From Leucobacter sp. Psy1 (GTDB lineage: Bacteria > Actinomycetota > Actinomycetes > Actinomycetales > Microbacteriaceae), in the NCBI RefSeq assembly GCF_020096995.1, contig NZ_CP083692.1:1674001-1738000 (forward strand): a stretch of 64,000 nucleotides of DNA. Direction: 5' to 3'. The translations under genes were made by a program, and so were the position numbers. Of this stretch, positions 44,476 to 53,700 are shown in pieces. Each line of letters opens with the position of its first letter. Position 1 is the first letter of the stretch. Under the pieces are notes generated by a model that was given only the letters and a program-made list of their open reading frames with translations, did not search any database and was not told where the DNA came from.

Positions 44476-45180
44476 TCAGGAGGCGAGCGCCGCCCGATCA
44501 GCCCAGACCACGGTCTCTTCGCGCCCCTCCACGAGCGCGGCAGGAAGCCCCCGCTCCGCAGCCAGTATGCCGCGGATTGCGGGGGCTTTCTCTGCGCCGG
44601 CGGCCAGCAGCCAGACGGCGTGCCCACGTCGCAGCGTCGACAGGGAGAGCGTGACCCGCTCCGGCGGCGGCTTCGGCGACTCGCGCACGGGAAGCGCAGC
44701 CGGACCGTCCTCACGGAGCAGGTCGTCACGGCCGGGGAAAAGCGATGCGACGTGGCCGTCCGGCCCGACACCGCAGAGGACGACATCGACCCGGTCGATC
44801 CCGTAGACCAGCTCGGCGTACGATCGCGCCGCATCATCGAGCGACAGGCCGGAGTCCGACGCTGGTACCCGATGAACCAGCGCGCCGTCGACACGCTGCC
44901 GCGAGAACAGGAGCTCATCGGCGAGACGATCGTTCCGCTCAGGATCGCCAGCGGGGACCCAGCGTTCATCTCCCCAGAGGAAGCGCACGCGATCCCACTC
45001 GATCAGAGCAGCGCGAGGATGACGGCCCAACGCACTCAGCGAGGCCTCTCCCATGCTGCCGCCGGTCAGCACGATGCAGGGGATCTCCCCGAGCTCCTGC
45101 CGCGCTGCAAGCACGTCGATGCAGGCGTCCGCGAGATCCTCGGCGAGACGAGCCCGGTCGTCAGCAGTGTGGATACGCAT
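44476..45180 (-). CDS. pgl: 6-phosphogluconolactonase
   Basis: Hydrolyses 6-phosphogluconolactone, the product of Zwf. It is 234 aa of the DevB/SOL type, with VLTGGSMGEASL, the RVRFLWGDERWVP motif and GVGPDGHVASLFPG. The ATG at 45180 sits in a TGATG overlap with the opcA stop. It is the last gene of the tkt-tal-pgi-zwf-opcA-pgl operon. A CGCCTCC/GGAGGCG stem spans its stop codon and may help termination. Confidence 0.93.
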   Translation of the reverse strand: MRIHTADDRARLAEDLADACIDVLAARQELGEIPCIVLTGGSMGEASLSALGRHPRAALIEWDRVRFLWGDERWVPAGDPERNDRLADELLFSRQRVDGALVHRVPASDSGLSLDDAARSYAELVYGIDRVDVVLCGVGPDGHVASLFPGRDDLLREDGPAALPVRESPKPPPERVTLSLSTLRRGHAVWLLAAGAEKAPAIRGILAAERGLPAALVEGREETVVWADRAALAS

Positions 45181-46169
45181 CAGCGCTCCTCCCCGAACTC
45201 CGAGTCGAGCAGCGGGAGTCCCTCGGTGATGACGCGGCCGTAGAGCGTGTCGGGACGCAGCAGCCTGAGGTCTTCGATAAGGCACTCCGAGACGCTGCGG
45301 CGGGGGAGCGGTACCTCGAGGCGAGGGTGCCCAGGCTGCGTGATCGCTGCGAACACTCCGCGGGTGCGCGCGATCGAAATGTCTCCGGCTGCCGTGTGGA
45401 TCTCGACGGAGTGGATGCCCCACGCCCGGCGATCCTCATCGGGTCCCTGCTCGGGCATCTGCTGTTGATCGACCGGCACGCCGAGCTGCAGTCGGAGCCA
45501 AGCGGCGAGCAACAGAGTGGAGGAGGACCGAGGCGTCCCTCTGACGGTCGCACCGGTGATGCGAGAACGAGGATCGGATCCGCCGGGGACGTTGTCGAGC
45601 GCTGCTGCGAGCTGGGCGCGCCAGAGCGTGAGTCTCGACCATGCCAGGTCCGTGTCGCCCGGGCGGTACGAGGCCGAGGTCGCGCGCAGGCGAGCGGGGG
45701 CGTCACCGACGCCTCCGCTATCGACGATGCGCCGCTGCGCGAGGCGCCCAAGGGAGGTCTCGGAGGCCCGCGATGGGGCGTCGCCGGCCCACCAGACGAC
45801 CACCGGTGCATCGGCGAGGAGCAAACCGCTCAGCAGCTGATCGGCGTTGCGACCCGCGGCACCGTGCGGATGGAGCACGATGACATCTCCGGCTCCCGCG
45901 TCGGCACCGACGCGGATCTGTCCGTCGAGTCGCGGCGCGACGTCCGCCGCTGCACCATGCTCCGTCGGCTCCGCGAGGGCGATGATCCGCATGGGGTGCT
46001 CGCGTGACGCCACGTTCGCCGCCGAGATCGCGTCCTCGATCTGGTCGGAGGGGGCGACGATGACCAGCGTCAGCACGCGGCCGAGGGTGGTCGCACCTCC
46101 CTCCCGGCGCAGCAGGACGAGACGCTTGCTGATGCCGCTCACGGTGGTGCCGGGCAGATCGACGATCAC
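45180..46169 (-). CDS. opcA: Glucose-6-phosphate dehydrogenase assembly protein OpcA
   Basis: A 329-residue OpcA homologue; in Actinobacteria and cyanobacteria OpcA is needed for active G6PDH oligomers. It starts MIVDLPGTTVSGISKRLVLLR and contains ADAPVVVWWAGDAP. No catalytic motif is present, consistent with an accessory role. The GTG overlaps the zwf stop in GTGA and its stop overlaps the pgl start, so stoichiometry may be coupled. Confidence 0.93.
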   Translation of the reverse strand: MIVDLPGTTVSGISKRLVLLRREGGATTLGRVLTLVIVAPSDQIEDAISAANVASREHPMRIIALAEPTEHGAAADVAPRLDGQIRVGADAGAGDVIVLHPHGAAGRNADQLLSGLLLADAPVVVWWAGDAPSRASETSLGRLAQRRIVDSGGVGDAPARLRATSASYRPGDTDLAWSRLTLWRAQLAAALDNVPGGSDPRSRITGATVRGTPRSSSTLLLAAWLRLQLGVPVDQQQMPEQGPDEDRRAWGIHSVEIHTAAGDISIARTRGVFAAITQPGHPRLEVPLPRRSVSECLIEDLRLLRPDTLYGRVITEGLPLLDSEFGEER

Positions 46170-47683
46170 GGTTGCCTCCAGGTGCGTCCATCACGGCTCA
46201 GCATGCGCTCCGCGCTCGGCGGCCCCCACCGACCGGGAGGATACTGTTCCGGGGCGCCGGCATTCTGCCACGCCGCCACGATCGGGTCGAGGATGCGCCA
46301 AGAGAGTTCGACTTCTCGCTGGCCAGGGAAGAGCGGCGGGTCGCCGAGAAGGACGTCGAGGATCAAGCGCTCGTAAGCCTCGGGGCTCGCCTCGGTGAAC
46401 GCGTGCGAGTAGCCGAAGTCCATCGTCACCTCACGAGTGTCCCGGCCAGGGCCCGGCACCTTCGAGTTGAAGCGGATGGTCACGCCCTCGTCCGGTTGCA
46501 CGCGGATGACGAGCGCGTTCGCGCCGACGTCCTCGCGCTCGCCCAGTGGAGCGGCCGACCGTTTGAAGACGATGGCGATCTCGGTCACCCGGCGCGCCAG
46601 TCGCTTCCCGGTACGGAGGTAGAACGGCACACCGCGCCAGCGGTCGGTGTCGACTCCGAGGGTGATCGCGGCGAACGTCTCCGTCCGGGAGTCGGGCGCC
46701 ATGCCCTCCTCGTCGAGGAAGCCGGTCACCTCGCGTCCACCCTGCCATCCACCCGCGTACTGCCCGCGTGCCGTCGTCTGCTCGAGGTCGTCGGGCACCC
46801 GCACCGCCGCGAGCACGTGCTCCTTGGCCGCTCGCAGATCATCGGCCTCCGCGGAGTCCGGTCGTTCCATGGCGGTGAGGGCGAGGAGCTGGAGGAGGTG
46901 GTTCTGGATGACGTCGCGTGCCGCGCCGATCCCGTCGTAGTACCCCGCCCGACCCGCAACGCCGATGTCCTCGGCCATGGTGATCTGCACGTGGTCGATG
47001 TACGACGCGTTCCAGATCGGTTCGTAGAGCACGTTCGCGAAGCGAAGGGCGAGGATGTTCTGGACGGTCTCCTTGCCGAGGTAGTGGTCGATGCGGAAGA
47101 CGTGCTCCGGCGGGAACACGTCGTCGATTGCCTTGCCGAGCGCCTGAGCACTCTCGAGATCGTGCCCGAACGGCTTCTCGATCACCACGCGCCGCCACGA
47201 CTCGTCGTCCGAAGTCGCGAGACCGGCGTCGCGCAGATGCGCGCTCACCGTCTGGAACGACCGGGGCGGAATCGACAGGTAGAACGCCGCATTGCCACCG
47301 GTGCCGCGATCGCGAGCCAGTTCCGCGAGCGTCCAGCTCAGGCGCTCATATGCGTCGGCGTCGTCGAACGCCCCGCTGACGAAGCGGATCCCGCTGCTGA
47401 ACTGCTCCCAGACGTCAGCGTCGAACGGCGTCCGCGCGTGCGCGTCCACCGCCTCCCGCACCACGGAGACGAAGTCGGCATCGCTCCAGTCGCGGCGCCC
47501 GAAGCCGACGAGGGCGAAGCCAGGGGGCATGAGCCCCCTGTTGGCGAGATCGTAGATGGCGGGAAGCAGTTTCTTGCGCGCCAGGTCACCGGTCACACCG
47601 AACAGCACGAGCGCGCTCGGGCCGGCGACCCGGGCGAGCCGCCCGTCGTCGGACGACCGCAGCGGGTTGATGCCCTCGGTCAT
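46166..47683 (-). CDS. zwf: Glucose-6-phosphate 1-dehydrogenase
   Basis: The NADP-linked first step of the oxidative pentose-phosphate pathway, 505 aa. The coenzyme site GVTGDLARKKLLPA is near residue 29 and the active-site motif is RIDHYLGKETVQN. The protein ends WGPPSAERMLSRDGRTWRQP, a common actinobacterial tail. It overlaps pgi upstream (ATGA) and opcA downstream. Confidence 0.96.
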   Translation of the reverse strand: MTEGINPLRSSDDGRLARVAGPSALVLFGVTGDLARKKLLPAIYDLANRGLMPPGFALVGFGRRDWSDADFVSVVREAVDAHARTPFDADVWEQFSSGIRFVSGAFDDADAYERLSWTLAELARDRGTGGNAAFYLSIPPRSFQTVSAHLRDAGLATSDDESWRRVVIEKPFGHDLESAQALGKAIDDVFPPEHVFRIDHYLGKETVQNILALRFANVLYEPIWNASYIDHVQITMAEDIGVAGRAGYYDGIGAARDVIQNHLLQLLALTAMERPDSAEADDLRAAKEHVLAAVRVPDDLEQTTARGQYAGGWQGGREVTGFLDEEGMAPDSRTETFAAITLGVDTDRWRGVPFYLRTGKRLARRVTEIAIVFKRSAAPLGEREDVGANALVIRVQPDEGVTIRFNSKVPGPGRDTREVTMDFGYSHAFTEASPEAYERLILDVLLGDPPLFPGQREVELSWRILDPIVAAWQNAGAPEQYPPGRWGPPSAERMLSRDGRTWRQP

Positions 47684-49299
47684 GCCTCGATCTCACCCGC
47701 GCGGAGAAGTTCGTCGACGAGCACCGCAGGATCGGCGGCACGCAGCGCGAACACCGGTCGGCCGGCGCCGGAGAGCACGTCACGATCGCCCTGGGCCTGA
47801 GCGGAGAGGAGTGCGGCGAAGCCTCCCTCCGATCCCGGGATCGCGAGGTCGGGTGTCGCATCGTCCAGGATCTGGAGGAACACGCCCCGTTTCGGCCCGC
47901 CCTTGTGGAACTGACCGGTGGAGTGCAGGTAACGGGGGCCGAACCCCAGCGCGACGGGGACCCCGAGAAGCGACGCGAGTCTGGCGCGCAGCTGCGCGAG
48001 CGGGGCTGCTGCGCGATCGTCACGGTCCAGATACGCCTGGATGACGAGGTAGTCATCGGCCCCGACCGTCTCCTGGAGGGAGGCGATGAGGCTCGCGGCG
48101 TTCGTCAGCACCGAGCCGGACGGTGCGGCGAGCAGGGATACCTGGGACTCGCTCGAGAGCGTCCCGATCGCCGGGGCACTGCCCGCCGATGTACCGAGGA
48201 CCTCGCGCGCCGCGACCTTCGCGGACTCCACGTCGGGCTGGTCGAACGGATCGATGCCGAGTAGCCGCCCGAGCACGGCGGTCGCCGTCTCCCAGACGAT
48301 GAGCTGCGCACCGAGGGGAGCCGTGACCACGATAGCCCGATCCGGAGCGGCCGATCCCGACCCCTCTGGACCCACGAGCGTCAGGGGAGCGGGACCGGCG
48401 TAGTCGTCACCGACCTCAGGATCGTCTGCACCCACCGCGATCGGCAGCAGTCCACGACCCTGCTTGCCGGTGGACTCCGCGATCAGCTGCTCGATCCAGT
48501 CGGCGAGACCCCAGGCAGTGCTGTGGCGCGTCTCGGCGACCGCGGTCGTGTACACCTCGGGCGCGCCCTGCGCGTACGCTGCGGCGAGCACGAGTGCCGG
48601 GTTCTCGATGTCGTCGGATGCGACGAGACCGACGACTGTCCTGGCTTCAGCGACAACCGCGGCGACGTCGGCACCGGCGAGTGCCGAGGGCACGAGTCCG
48701 AACGCGGTGAGCGCCGAATAGCGGCCCCCGACATTCGGGTCGGCGAGGAAGACCCGCTCGCCGCGTTCGCGCGCGTGCGCCTCGAGAGCGGAGTCGGGAT
48801 CGGTGACGATGACGATGCGCTCGGCCGGGTCGATTCCCGCCGCCGTGAACGCCTCCTCGAAGAGGGCCAGCTGGCTTCGCGTCTCGATCGTAGAGCCAGA
48901 CTTCGAGCTCACGACGACGGCGGCGCGCTGCAGGTCCGTTTCGACGGCCCGTCTCACCTGCGCGGGGTGGGTGGAGTCGAGCACGACGAGGTCGACCCCT
49001 GCCGCGCGGGTGATGACCTCGGGTGCGAGGCTCGAACCCCCCATACCGCAAAGCACGATCCGATCGACGCCGAGCTCTGCGAGGCCGCCCGCGTGCGCGA
49101 GCACTTCGGGAATCAGCGCGTCCGCACGATCGAAGACATCGGTCCAGCCGAGCCGAATCCGCGCTTCAGCCTCCGCCTCGCTGCCCCAGAGCGTCGGATC
49201 CTGCGCGAAGATCCGACTCGCGACACGATCCGCGACCAGCTGTTCGATGCTCTGCACGGCATCCGCGCTCAAGCGCGGCGTGCGCACCTCGACGGTCAT
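47680..49299 (-). CDS. pgi: Glucose-6-phosphate isomerase
   Basis: Interconverts glucose-6-phosphate and fructose-6-phosphate. It is 539 aa, with the two SIS-type phosphosugar domains and landmarks [28 protein letters not shown] (phosphate loop) and the C-terminal [19 protein letters not shown]. This is the form found inside pentose-phosphate operons of Actinobacteria and is diverged from the enterobacterial Pgi. The ATG overlaps the tal stop by 4 bp. Confidence 0.92.
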   Translation of the reverse strand: MTVEVRTPRLSADAVQSIEQLVADRVASRIFAQDPTLWGSEAEAEARIRLGWTDVFDRADALIPEVLAHAGGLAELGVDRIVLCGMGGSSLAPEVITRAAGVDLVVLDSTHPAQVRRAVETDLQRAAVVVSSKSGSTIETRSQLALFEEAFTAAGIDPAERIVIVTDPDSALEAHARERGERVFLADPNVGGRYSALTAFGLVPSALAGADVAAVVAEARTVVGLVASDDIENPALVLAAAYAQGAPEVYTTAVAETRHSTAWGLADWIEQLIAESTGKQGRGLLPIAVGADDPEVGDDYAGPAPLTLVGPEGSGSAAPDRAIVVTAPLGAQLIVWETATAVLGRLLGIDPFDQPDVESAKVAAREVLGTSAGSAPAIGTLSSESQVSLLAAPSGSVLTNAASLIASLQETVGADDYLVIQAYLDRDDRAAAPLAQLRARLASLLGVPVALGFGPRYLHSTGQFHKGGPKRGVFLQILDDATPDLAIPGSEGGFAALLSAQAQGDRDVLSGAGRPVFALRAADPAVLVDELLRAGEIEA

Positions 49300-50402
49300 C
49301 GCGCGGCCCTCAGGGCGTCGTCGACGGTGGCGAGGAGTTCGTCCCAGGAGGCGTCGAACTTCTGCAGACCCTCCTTCTCGAGCTTCGTCACGACCTCGAC
49401 GTAGTCGATACCGATGCCGTCGATGGCGCTGAGCACGCGATCGGCTTCCCGGTACTCACCCCGGATCGTGTCGCCGGCGATCTCGGCGTGATCGAACGTC
49501 GCCTCGAGCGTCGCTTCCGGCATCGTGTTCACGACGCCGGGGGCCACGAGCTCGGTGACGTAGAGCGTGTCGGGCAGCGAGGGATCCTTGACCCCGGTCG
49601 AGGCCCAGAGCGGGCGCTGCGGGTTCGCCCCGGCATCGAGCAGCAGTTTCGCGCGCTCGGTGTCGAACGCCTGCTCGAAGACCTCGTAGGCGAGGCGCGC
49701 ATTCGCGATCCCTGCCTGCCCGCGGAGTGCGAGCGCCTCATCCGTACCGAGCGCCGCCAGACGACCGTCGATCTCCGTGTCGACGCGCGAGACGAAGAAC
49801 GAGGCGACGGAGTGGATCGTGCTGAGGTCGATCCCGGCCGCCCTCGCCTGCTCGAGACCGGTCAGGTAGGCATTGATCACCTGGCGGTAGCGCTCGAGAC
49901 TGAAGATGAGGGTGACGTTCACGCTGATACCTGCCGCGATCGTCTCCGTGATCGCGGCGAGCCCCTCCTCGGTGGCGGGGATCTTGATCATCGCGTTCGG
50001 CCGGTCGACGCGCGCCCAGAGCCGGCGGGCCTCTGCCGCGGTGCCCGCGGCATCACGGGCAAGACCGGGCTCGACCTCGATGGACACGCGTCCGTCAAGC
50101 CCATCGGTGCTGGCGTACACATCGGCGAGCAGGTCGCAGGCCTGGGCGACATCGTTGGTGGTGAGTTCGATCACCGTCTCGGATGCGTCGAGGCCGCGCG
50201 AGGCGCAGTCCGCGATCCGCTCCTCATAGCCTTCACCGCGCCCGATGGCGCCGGCGAAGATCGTCGGGTTGGTGGTGACGCCGACGACGTCGCGCTCCGC
50301 GAGGAGCGTGCGAAGGTTGCCGGAGGAGATCCGGCTGGCGGAGAGATCGTCGAGCCAGATGCTGACTCCGGCGGCGCTGAGCGCTGCGGTCGGGGAGGTC
50401 AT
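49296..50402 (-). CDS. tal: Transaldolase
   Basis: Transfers a dihydroxyacetone unit between sugar phosphates in the non-oxidative branch. It is 368 aa (long TalB-like actinobacterial form), with [13 protein letters not shown] at the N-terminus, the Schiff-base Lys in [13 protein letters not shown], and [14 protein letters not shown]. The ATG follows AAAGG. The gap to tkt is 60 bp, the largest in the operon. Confidence 0.95.
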   Translation of the reverse strand: MTSPTAALSAAGVSIWLDDLSASRISSGNLRTLLAERDVVGVTTNPTIFAGAIGRGEGYEERIADCASRGLDASETVIELTTNDVAQACDLLADVYASTDGLDGRVSIEVEPGLARDAAGTAAEARRLWARVDRPNAMIKIPATEEGLAAITETIAAGISVNVTLIFSLERYRQVINAYLTGLEQARAAGIDLSTIHSVASFFVSRVDTEIDGRLAALGTDEALALRGQAGIANARLAYEVFEQAFDTERAKLLLDAGANPQRPLWASTGVKDPSLPDTLYVTELVAPGVVNTMPEATLEATFDHAEIAGDTIRGEYREADRVLSAIDGIGIDYVEVVTKLEKEGLQKFDASWDELLATVDDALRAAR

Positions 50403-50462
50403 GTGCTCACCTTTCGATTGCGTGGAACTCGATTGCGTGAATCCGCTGGGCGGGGACCGTGG

Positions 50463-52565
50463 TCAGGCCCCGAGCGTCGCTCGGGCAGCCTCGATCACGG
50501 CATCGGTCGTGATGCCGAACTCGCGGAAGAGGGTCTCGTAGTCGGCGGAGGCGCCGAAGTGCTCGATCGAGACCGAGCGCCCGCGATCGCCGACGTACCT
50601 GGCCCAGCTCAGCGAGAGTCCCGCCTCGACGCTGACGCGAGCGGTCGTCGCAGCGGGGAGGACGCTCTCGCGGTACTCGGGGGACTGCTCCTCGAACCAC
50701 TCGAGGCATGGAACCGAGACGACGCGCACGCCGATGCCCTCGCCGGCGAGGCGCTCCCTGGCCTCGACGGCGAGCTGCACCTCCGAGCCGGTCGCGAGGA
50801 TGATCAGGTCGAGCGTGTCGGTCGGCGAGTCCGCGAGTACGTAGGCTCCGCGACGTACCCCCTCCGCCGACGCGAGGGCTTCACCGGCATCGGTCGCCTC
50901 GGGGCCGTCGACCCTGGCGAAGACCGGAACGTTCTGACGCGTGAGCGCGAGCCCGGCTGGCCCACCGCGACGGGTCAGGAGCTCGCTCCAGGCGACCGCG
51001 ACCTCGGTGGCGTCGGCGGGGCGGACGACGGAGAGGTTCGGGATCGCGCGGAGCGACGCGAGCTGCTCGATCGGCTGGTGCGTCGGCCCGTCCTCGCCGA
51101 GCGCGACGGAGTCGTGCGTCCAGACGAAGATGCTCGGAATGTTCATGAGCGCCGCGAGTCGCACGGCCGGCCGCATGTAGTCGCTGAAGATCAGGAACGT
51201 GCCGCCATATGCGCGCGTCTTGCCGTGGAGCTGGATCCCGTTGAGGATCGCCCCCATGGCGTGCTCGCGGATGCCGAAGTGGAGCACCCGGCCGTAGGGG
51301 TCGCCCTGCCACGACGCGGTCGAGTGCTCGACCGGCACGAACGAGGGCACGTCGGGGATCGTCGTGTTGTTCGAGCCGGCGAGGTCGGCCGAGCCGCCCC
51401 ACAGCTCGGGCATGACGGGGCCGAGCCCGGCCAGCACCTTGCCGCTCGCGGCGCGCGTGGCGACGCTCTTGCCCGGCTCGAACGTCGGCAGCGCCTCGGC
51501 GAAGCCCTCGGGGAGTTCACCCGCCTCGAGACGATCGAGCAGCGCCTTCCGCTCCGGCTCGCGACCCGCCCACGCCTCGAAGTCGGCCTGCCACGCGGCA
51601 TGCGCCTCACGGCCGCGGTCGACGGCCTCGCGAGCGTGCGCGAGCACCTCGTCCTCAACTGCGAAGTGCTGCTCGGGATCGAAGCCGAGGCGCTCCTTGA
51701 GAGCCGCGAGCTCATCCGCACCGAGCTTGGCGCCGTGGATGCCGCCGGTGTTCTGCTTCCCGGGGCTCGGCCAGCCGATGATCGTCTTCAGCACGATGAG
51801 CGAGGGCTTCGCGGTCTCCTCCTGCGCCGACTGGATCGCGGCGTAGAGCTCCGCGAGATCCTCGACGTACTCGCCGGTCCGCTTCCAATCGACGGTGATG
51901 ACCTGCCAGCCGTACGCCTCATAGCGAGCAGCGACGTCCTCGGTGAAGGAGATGTCGGTGTCGTCCTCGATCGAGATCTGGTTCGCGTCGTAGATCGCGA
52001 TGAGGTTGCCGAGCTCCTGGTGCCCGGCGAGCGAGGAGGCCTCGCTCGTCACGCCCTCCTGGAGGTCGCCGTCGCTCGCGATGACGTAGATGCGGTGGTC
52101 GAAGGGGCTCGTGCCCGGCGCCGCCTCGGGGTCGAACAGACCCCGCTCGTAGCGGGCCGCGTAGGCGAAGCCGACGGCTGAGGCGAGGCCCTGACCGAGG
52201 GGGCCCGTCGTGATCTCGACACCGGGGGTGTGACCGTACTCGGGGTGGCCCGGGGTCTTCGACCCCCAGGTGCGGAGCGCTTCCAGATCGGCGAGCTCCA
52301 GGCCGTAGCCGCCGAGGTACAGCTGTACGTACTGCGTGAGCGAGGAGTGCCCCGCTGAGAGGATGAACCGGTCACGGCCGATCCACGCGTGGTCAGAGGG
52401 GTCGTGGCGCATCACCTTCTGGTGCAGGAGATACGACACGGGAGCCAGGCTGATCGCGGTACCGGGGTGGCCGTTCCCGACCTTCTCCACCGCGTCCGCC
52501 GCGAGTACTCGCGCCGTATCCACGGCCCGGTCGTCCAGCTCATTCCACTGCAGGTCGCTTGCCAA
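50463..52565 (-). CDS. tkt: Transketolase
   Basis: The thiamine-diphosphate enzyme that moves two-carbon units among sugar phosphates. It is 700 aa. Visible are [13 protein letters not shown], the thiamine motif [19 protein letters not shown] with [11 protein letters not shown], and the pyrimidine-domain [16 protein letters not shown] chose a TTG start at 52565, giving [20 protein letters not shown], because the in-frame ATG at 52607 lies in the leader hairpin region and adds residues foreign to the family. It is the first gene of the pentose-phosphate operon. Confidence 0.93.
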   Translation of the reverse strand: MASDLQWNELDDRAVDTARVLAADAVEKVGNGHPGTAISLAPVSYLLHQKVMRHDPSDHAWIGRDRFILSAGHSSLTQYVQLYLGGYGLELADLEALRTWGSKTPGHPEYGHTPGVEITTGPLGQGLASAVGFAYAARYERGLFDPEAAPGTSPFDHRIYVIASDGDLQEGVTSEASSLAGHQELGNLIAIYDANQISIEDDTDISFTEDVAARYEAYGWQVITVDWKRTGEYVEDLAELYAAIQSAQEETAKPSLIVLKTIIGWPSPGKQNTGGIHGAKLGADELAALKERLGFDPEQHFAVEDEVLAHAREAVDRGREAHAAWQADFEAWAGREPERKALLDRLEAGELPEGFAEALPTFEPGKSVATRAASGKVLAGLGPVMPELWGGSADLAGSNNTTIPDVPSFVPVEHSTASWQGDPYGRVLHFGIREHAMGAILNGIQLHGKTRAYGGTFLIFSDYMRPAVRLAALMNIPSIFVWTHDSVALGEDGPTHQPIEQLASLRAIPNLSVVRPADATEVAVAWSELLTRRGGPAGLALTRQNVPVFARVDGPEATDAGEALASAEGVRRGAYVLADSPTDTLDLIILATGSEVQLAVEARERLAGEGIGVRVVSVPCLEWFEEQSPEYRESVLPAATTARVSVEAGLSLSWARYVGDRGRSVSIEHFGASADYETLFREFGITTDAVIEAARATLGA

Positions 52566-52585
52566 TAGCCCAGCCTCTCTCACTC

Positions 52586-52622
52586 GGTGCGCACCGCCGC
52601 GGTGCACACCCTGCCCAGCCTA
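52586..52622 (-). promoter_or_regulatory. tkt promoter and leader hairpin
   Basis: On the minus strand TAGGCT (52622-52617) is a likely -10. The leader then holds a 12 bp inverted repeat (52586-52597 with 52599-52610), one pair being a wobble, about 20 nt before the TTG start. Confidence 0.45.
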
Positions 52623-52635
52623 CAGGGGAGCACGG

Positions 52636-52648
52636 TAGGATGGACATG
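52636..52648 (+). promoter_or_regulatory. Leaderless promoter -10 of ctaB
   Basis: TAGGAT (52636-52641) is 7 nt before the ATG at 52649, favouring this ATG over those at 52640 and 52646. Confidence 0.48.
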
Positions 52649-53581
52649 ATGTCCACCGAGATTCCCACCTCATCCGCGGTTCGCGCGACTCCCGCCCGTC
52701 CGACCTTCGGTCGCACGCTGAAAGCCTACGTCGCACTCACGAAACCGCGTGTCATGGAGCTGCTGCTCGTCGTCACGGTTCCGGCGATGATCCTGGCGCA
52801 GCAGGGTCTGCCGAATCTCTGGCTCGTCGTCGCCACCCTCATCGGCGGCGCTATGAGCGCCGGTTCGGCCGGCGCGTTCAACTGCTACCTCGACCGCGAC
52901 ATGGACCGCAAGATGCGGCGCACGAAGAATCGCCCGCTGGTGACGGGCGAGATCTCCGACCGCAGCGCGCTCGTCTTCGCCTGGGTGCTCGGCGCGGCCT
53001 CCATCGTGTGGTTGTACGCCACCACGAACTGGGTCGCCGCGGCGCTCTCCGCAGCCGCGATCTTCTTCTACGTCGTCGTCTACACGCTCCTCCTGAAGCG
53101 TCACAGCGAGCAGAACATCATCTGGGGCGGTATCGCGGGCTGCTTCCCGGTCCTCATCGGGTGGGCGGCTGTCACGGGAGACGTCGGCTGGCCCGCGTGG
53201 GCGTTCTTCCTCATCATCTTCCTTTGGACTCCGGCGCACTACTGGCCGCTCTCCATGCGGTACCGCGAGGATTACGCAGCCGCTGGGGTGCCGATGCTCG
53301 GCGTCGTCCGCGGACGGGTGACCGTCGGCCTGCAGATCATCCTCTACGCGTGGGCGACGGTGGCCTCGAGTCTGCTGCTGATCCCTGCCGCCGGAATCGG
53401 ATGGGTTTACACCATCGTGGCCGTGCTGTCCGGGGCGTACTTCATCCTGCAGGCGCATCGCCTGTACGGCAGCGCCATCCGCGGGCAGGAGGGCAAGCCG
53501 ATGCAGGTCTTCCACGGCTCGATCTCTTATTTGTCGATCCTCTCGATCGCCATCGCCGTCGATCCGCTGCTTCCGTTCTGA
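52649..53581 (+). CDS. ctaB: Protohaem IX farnesyltransferase (haem O synthase)
   Basis: A membrane prenyltransferase that makes haem O for cytochrome oxidase. It is 310 aa with about eight or nine membrane helices. The two Asp-rich motifs are [20 protein letters not shown] near residue 80 and [14 protein letters not shown]. The divergent order with tkt is usual in Actinobacteria. The partner haem A synthase (ctaA) is at 56841. Confidence 0.95.
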   Translation: MSTEIPTSSAVRATPARPTFGRTLKAYVALTKPRVMELLLVVTVPAMILAQQGLPNLWLVVATLIGGAMSAGSAGAFNCYLDRDMDRKMRRTKNRPLVTGEISDRSALVFAWVLGAASIVWLYATTNWVAAALSAAAIFFYVVVYTLLLKRHSEQNIIWGGIAGCFPVLIGWAAVTGDVGWPAWAFFLIIFLWTPAHYWPLSMRYREDYAAAGVPMLGVVRGRVTVGLQIILYAWATVASSLLLIPAAGIGWVYTIVAVLSGAYFILQAHRLYGSAIRGQEGKPMQVFHGSISYLSILSIAIAVDPLLPF

Positions 53582-53688
53582 TCGCTGCGCGCCAGACCCG
53601 GTCGCGATTGAGTCGAGCGATACTGGGGGATCGCTGAGAGATTCCTCGTCTCACGGCAGACTCGGGGAGTGCCGACCCGCCTGAGGCG

Positions 53689-53700
53689 TACTGTGACGCT
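53689..53700 (+). promoter_or_regulatory. Leaderless promoter -10 of the APC permease gene
   Basis: TACTGT (53689-53694) is 6 nt before the GTG at 53701. Confidence 0.45.

Noticed and set aside
44469-44485. CGCCTCC-TCA-GGAGGCG stem across the pgl stop codon
   Set aside because: The loop is only three bases and no T-run follows, so it is too weak to call a terminator as its own feature.
49023-52181. A 1052-codon plus-strand open frame opposite tal and tkt
   Set aside because: It is the antisense frame of conserved enzymes. Its length reflects the lack of stop codons in GC-rich DNA.
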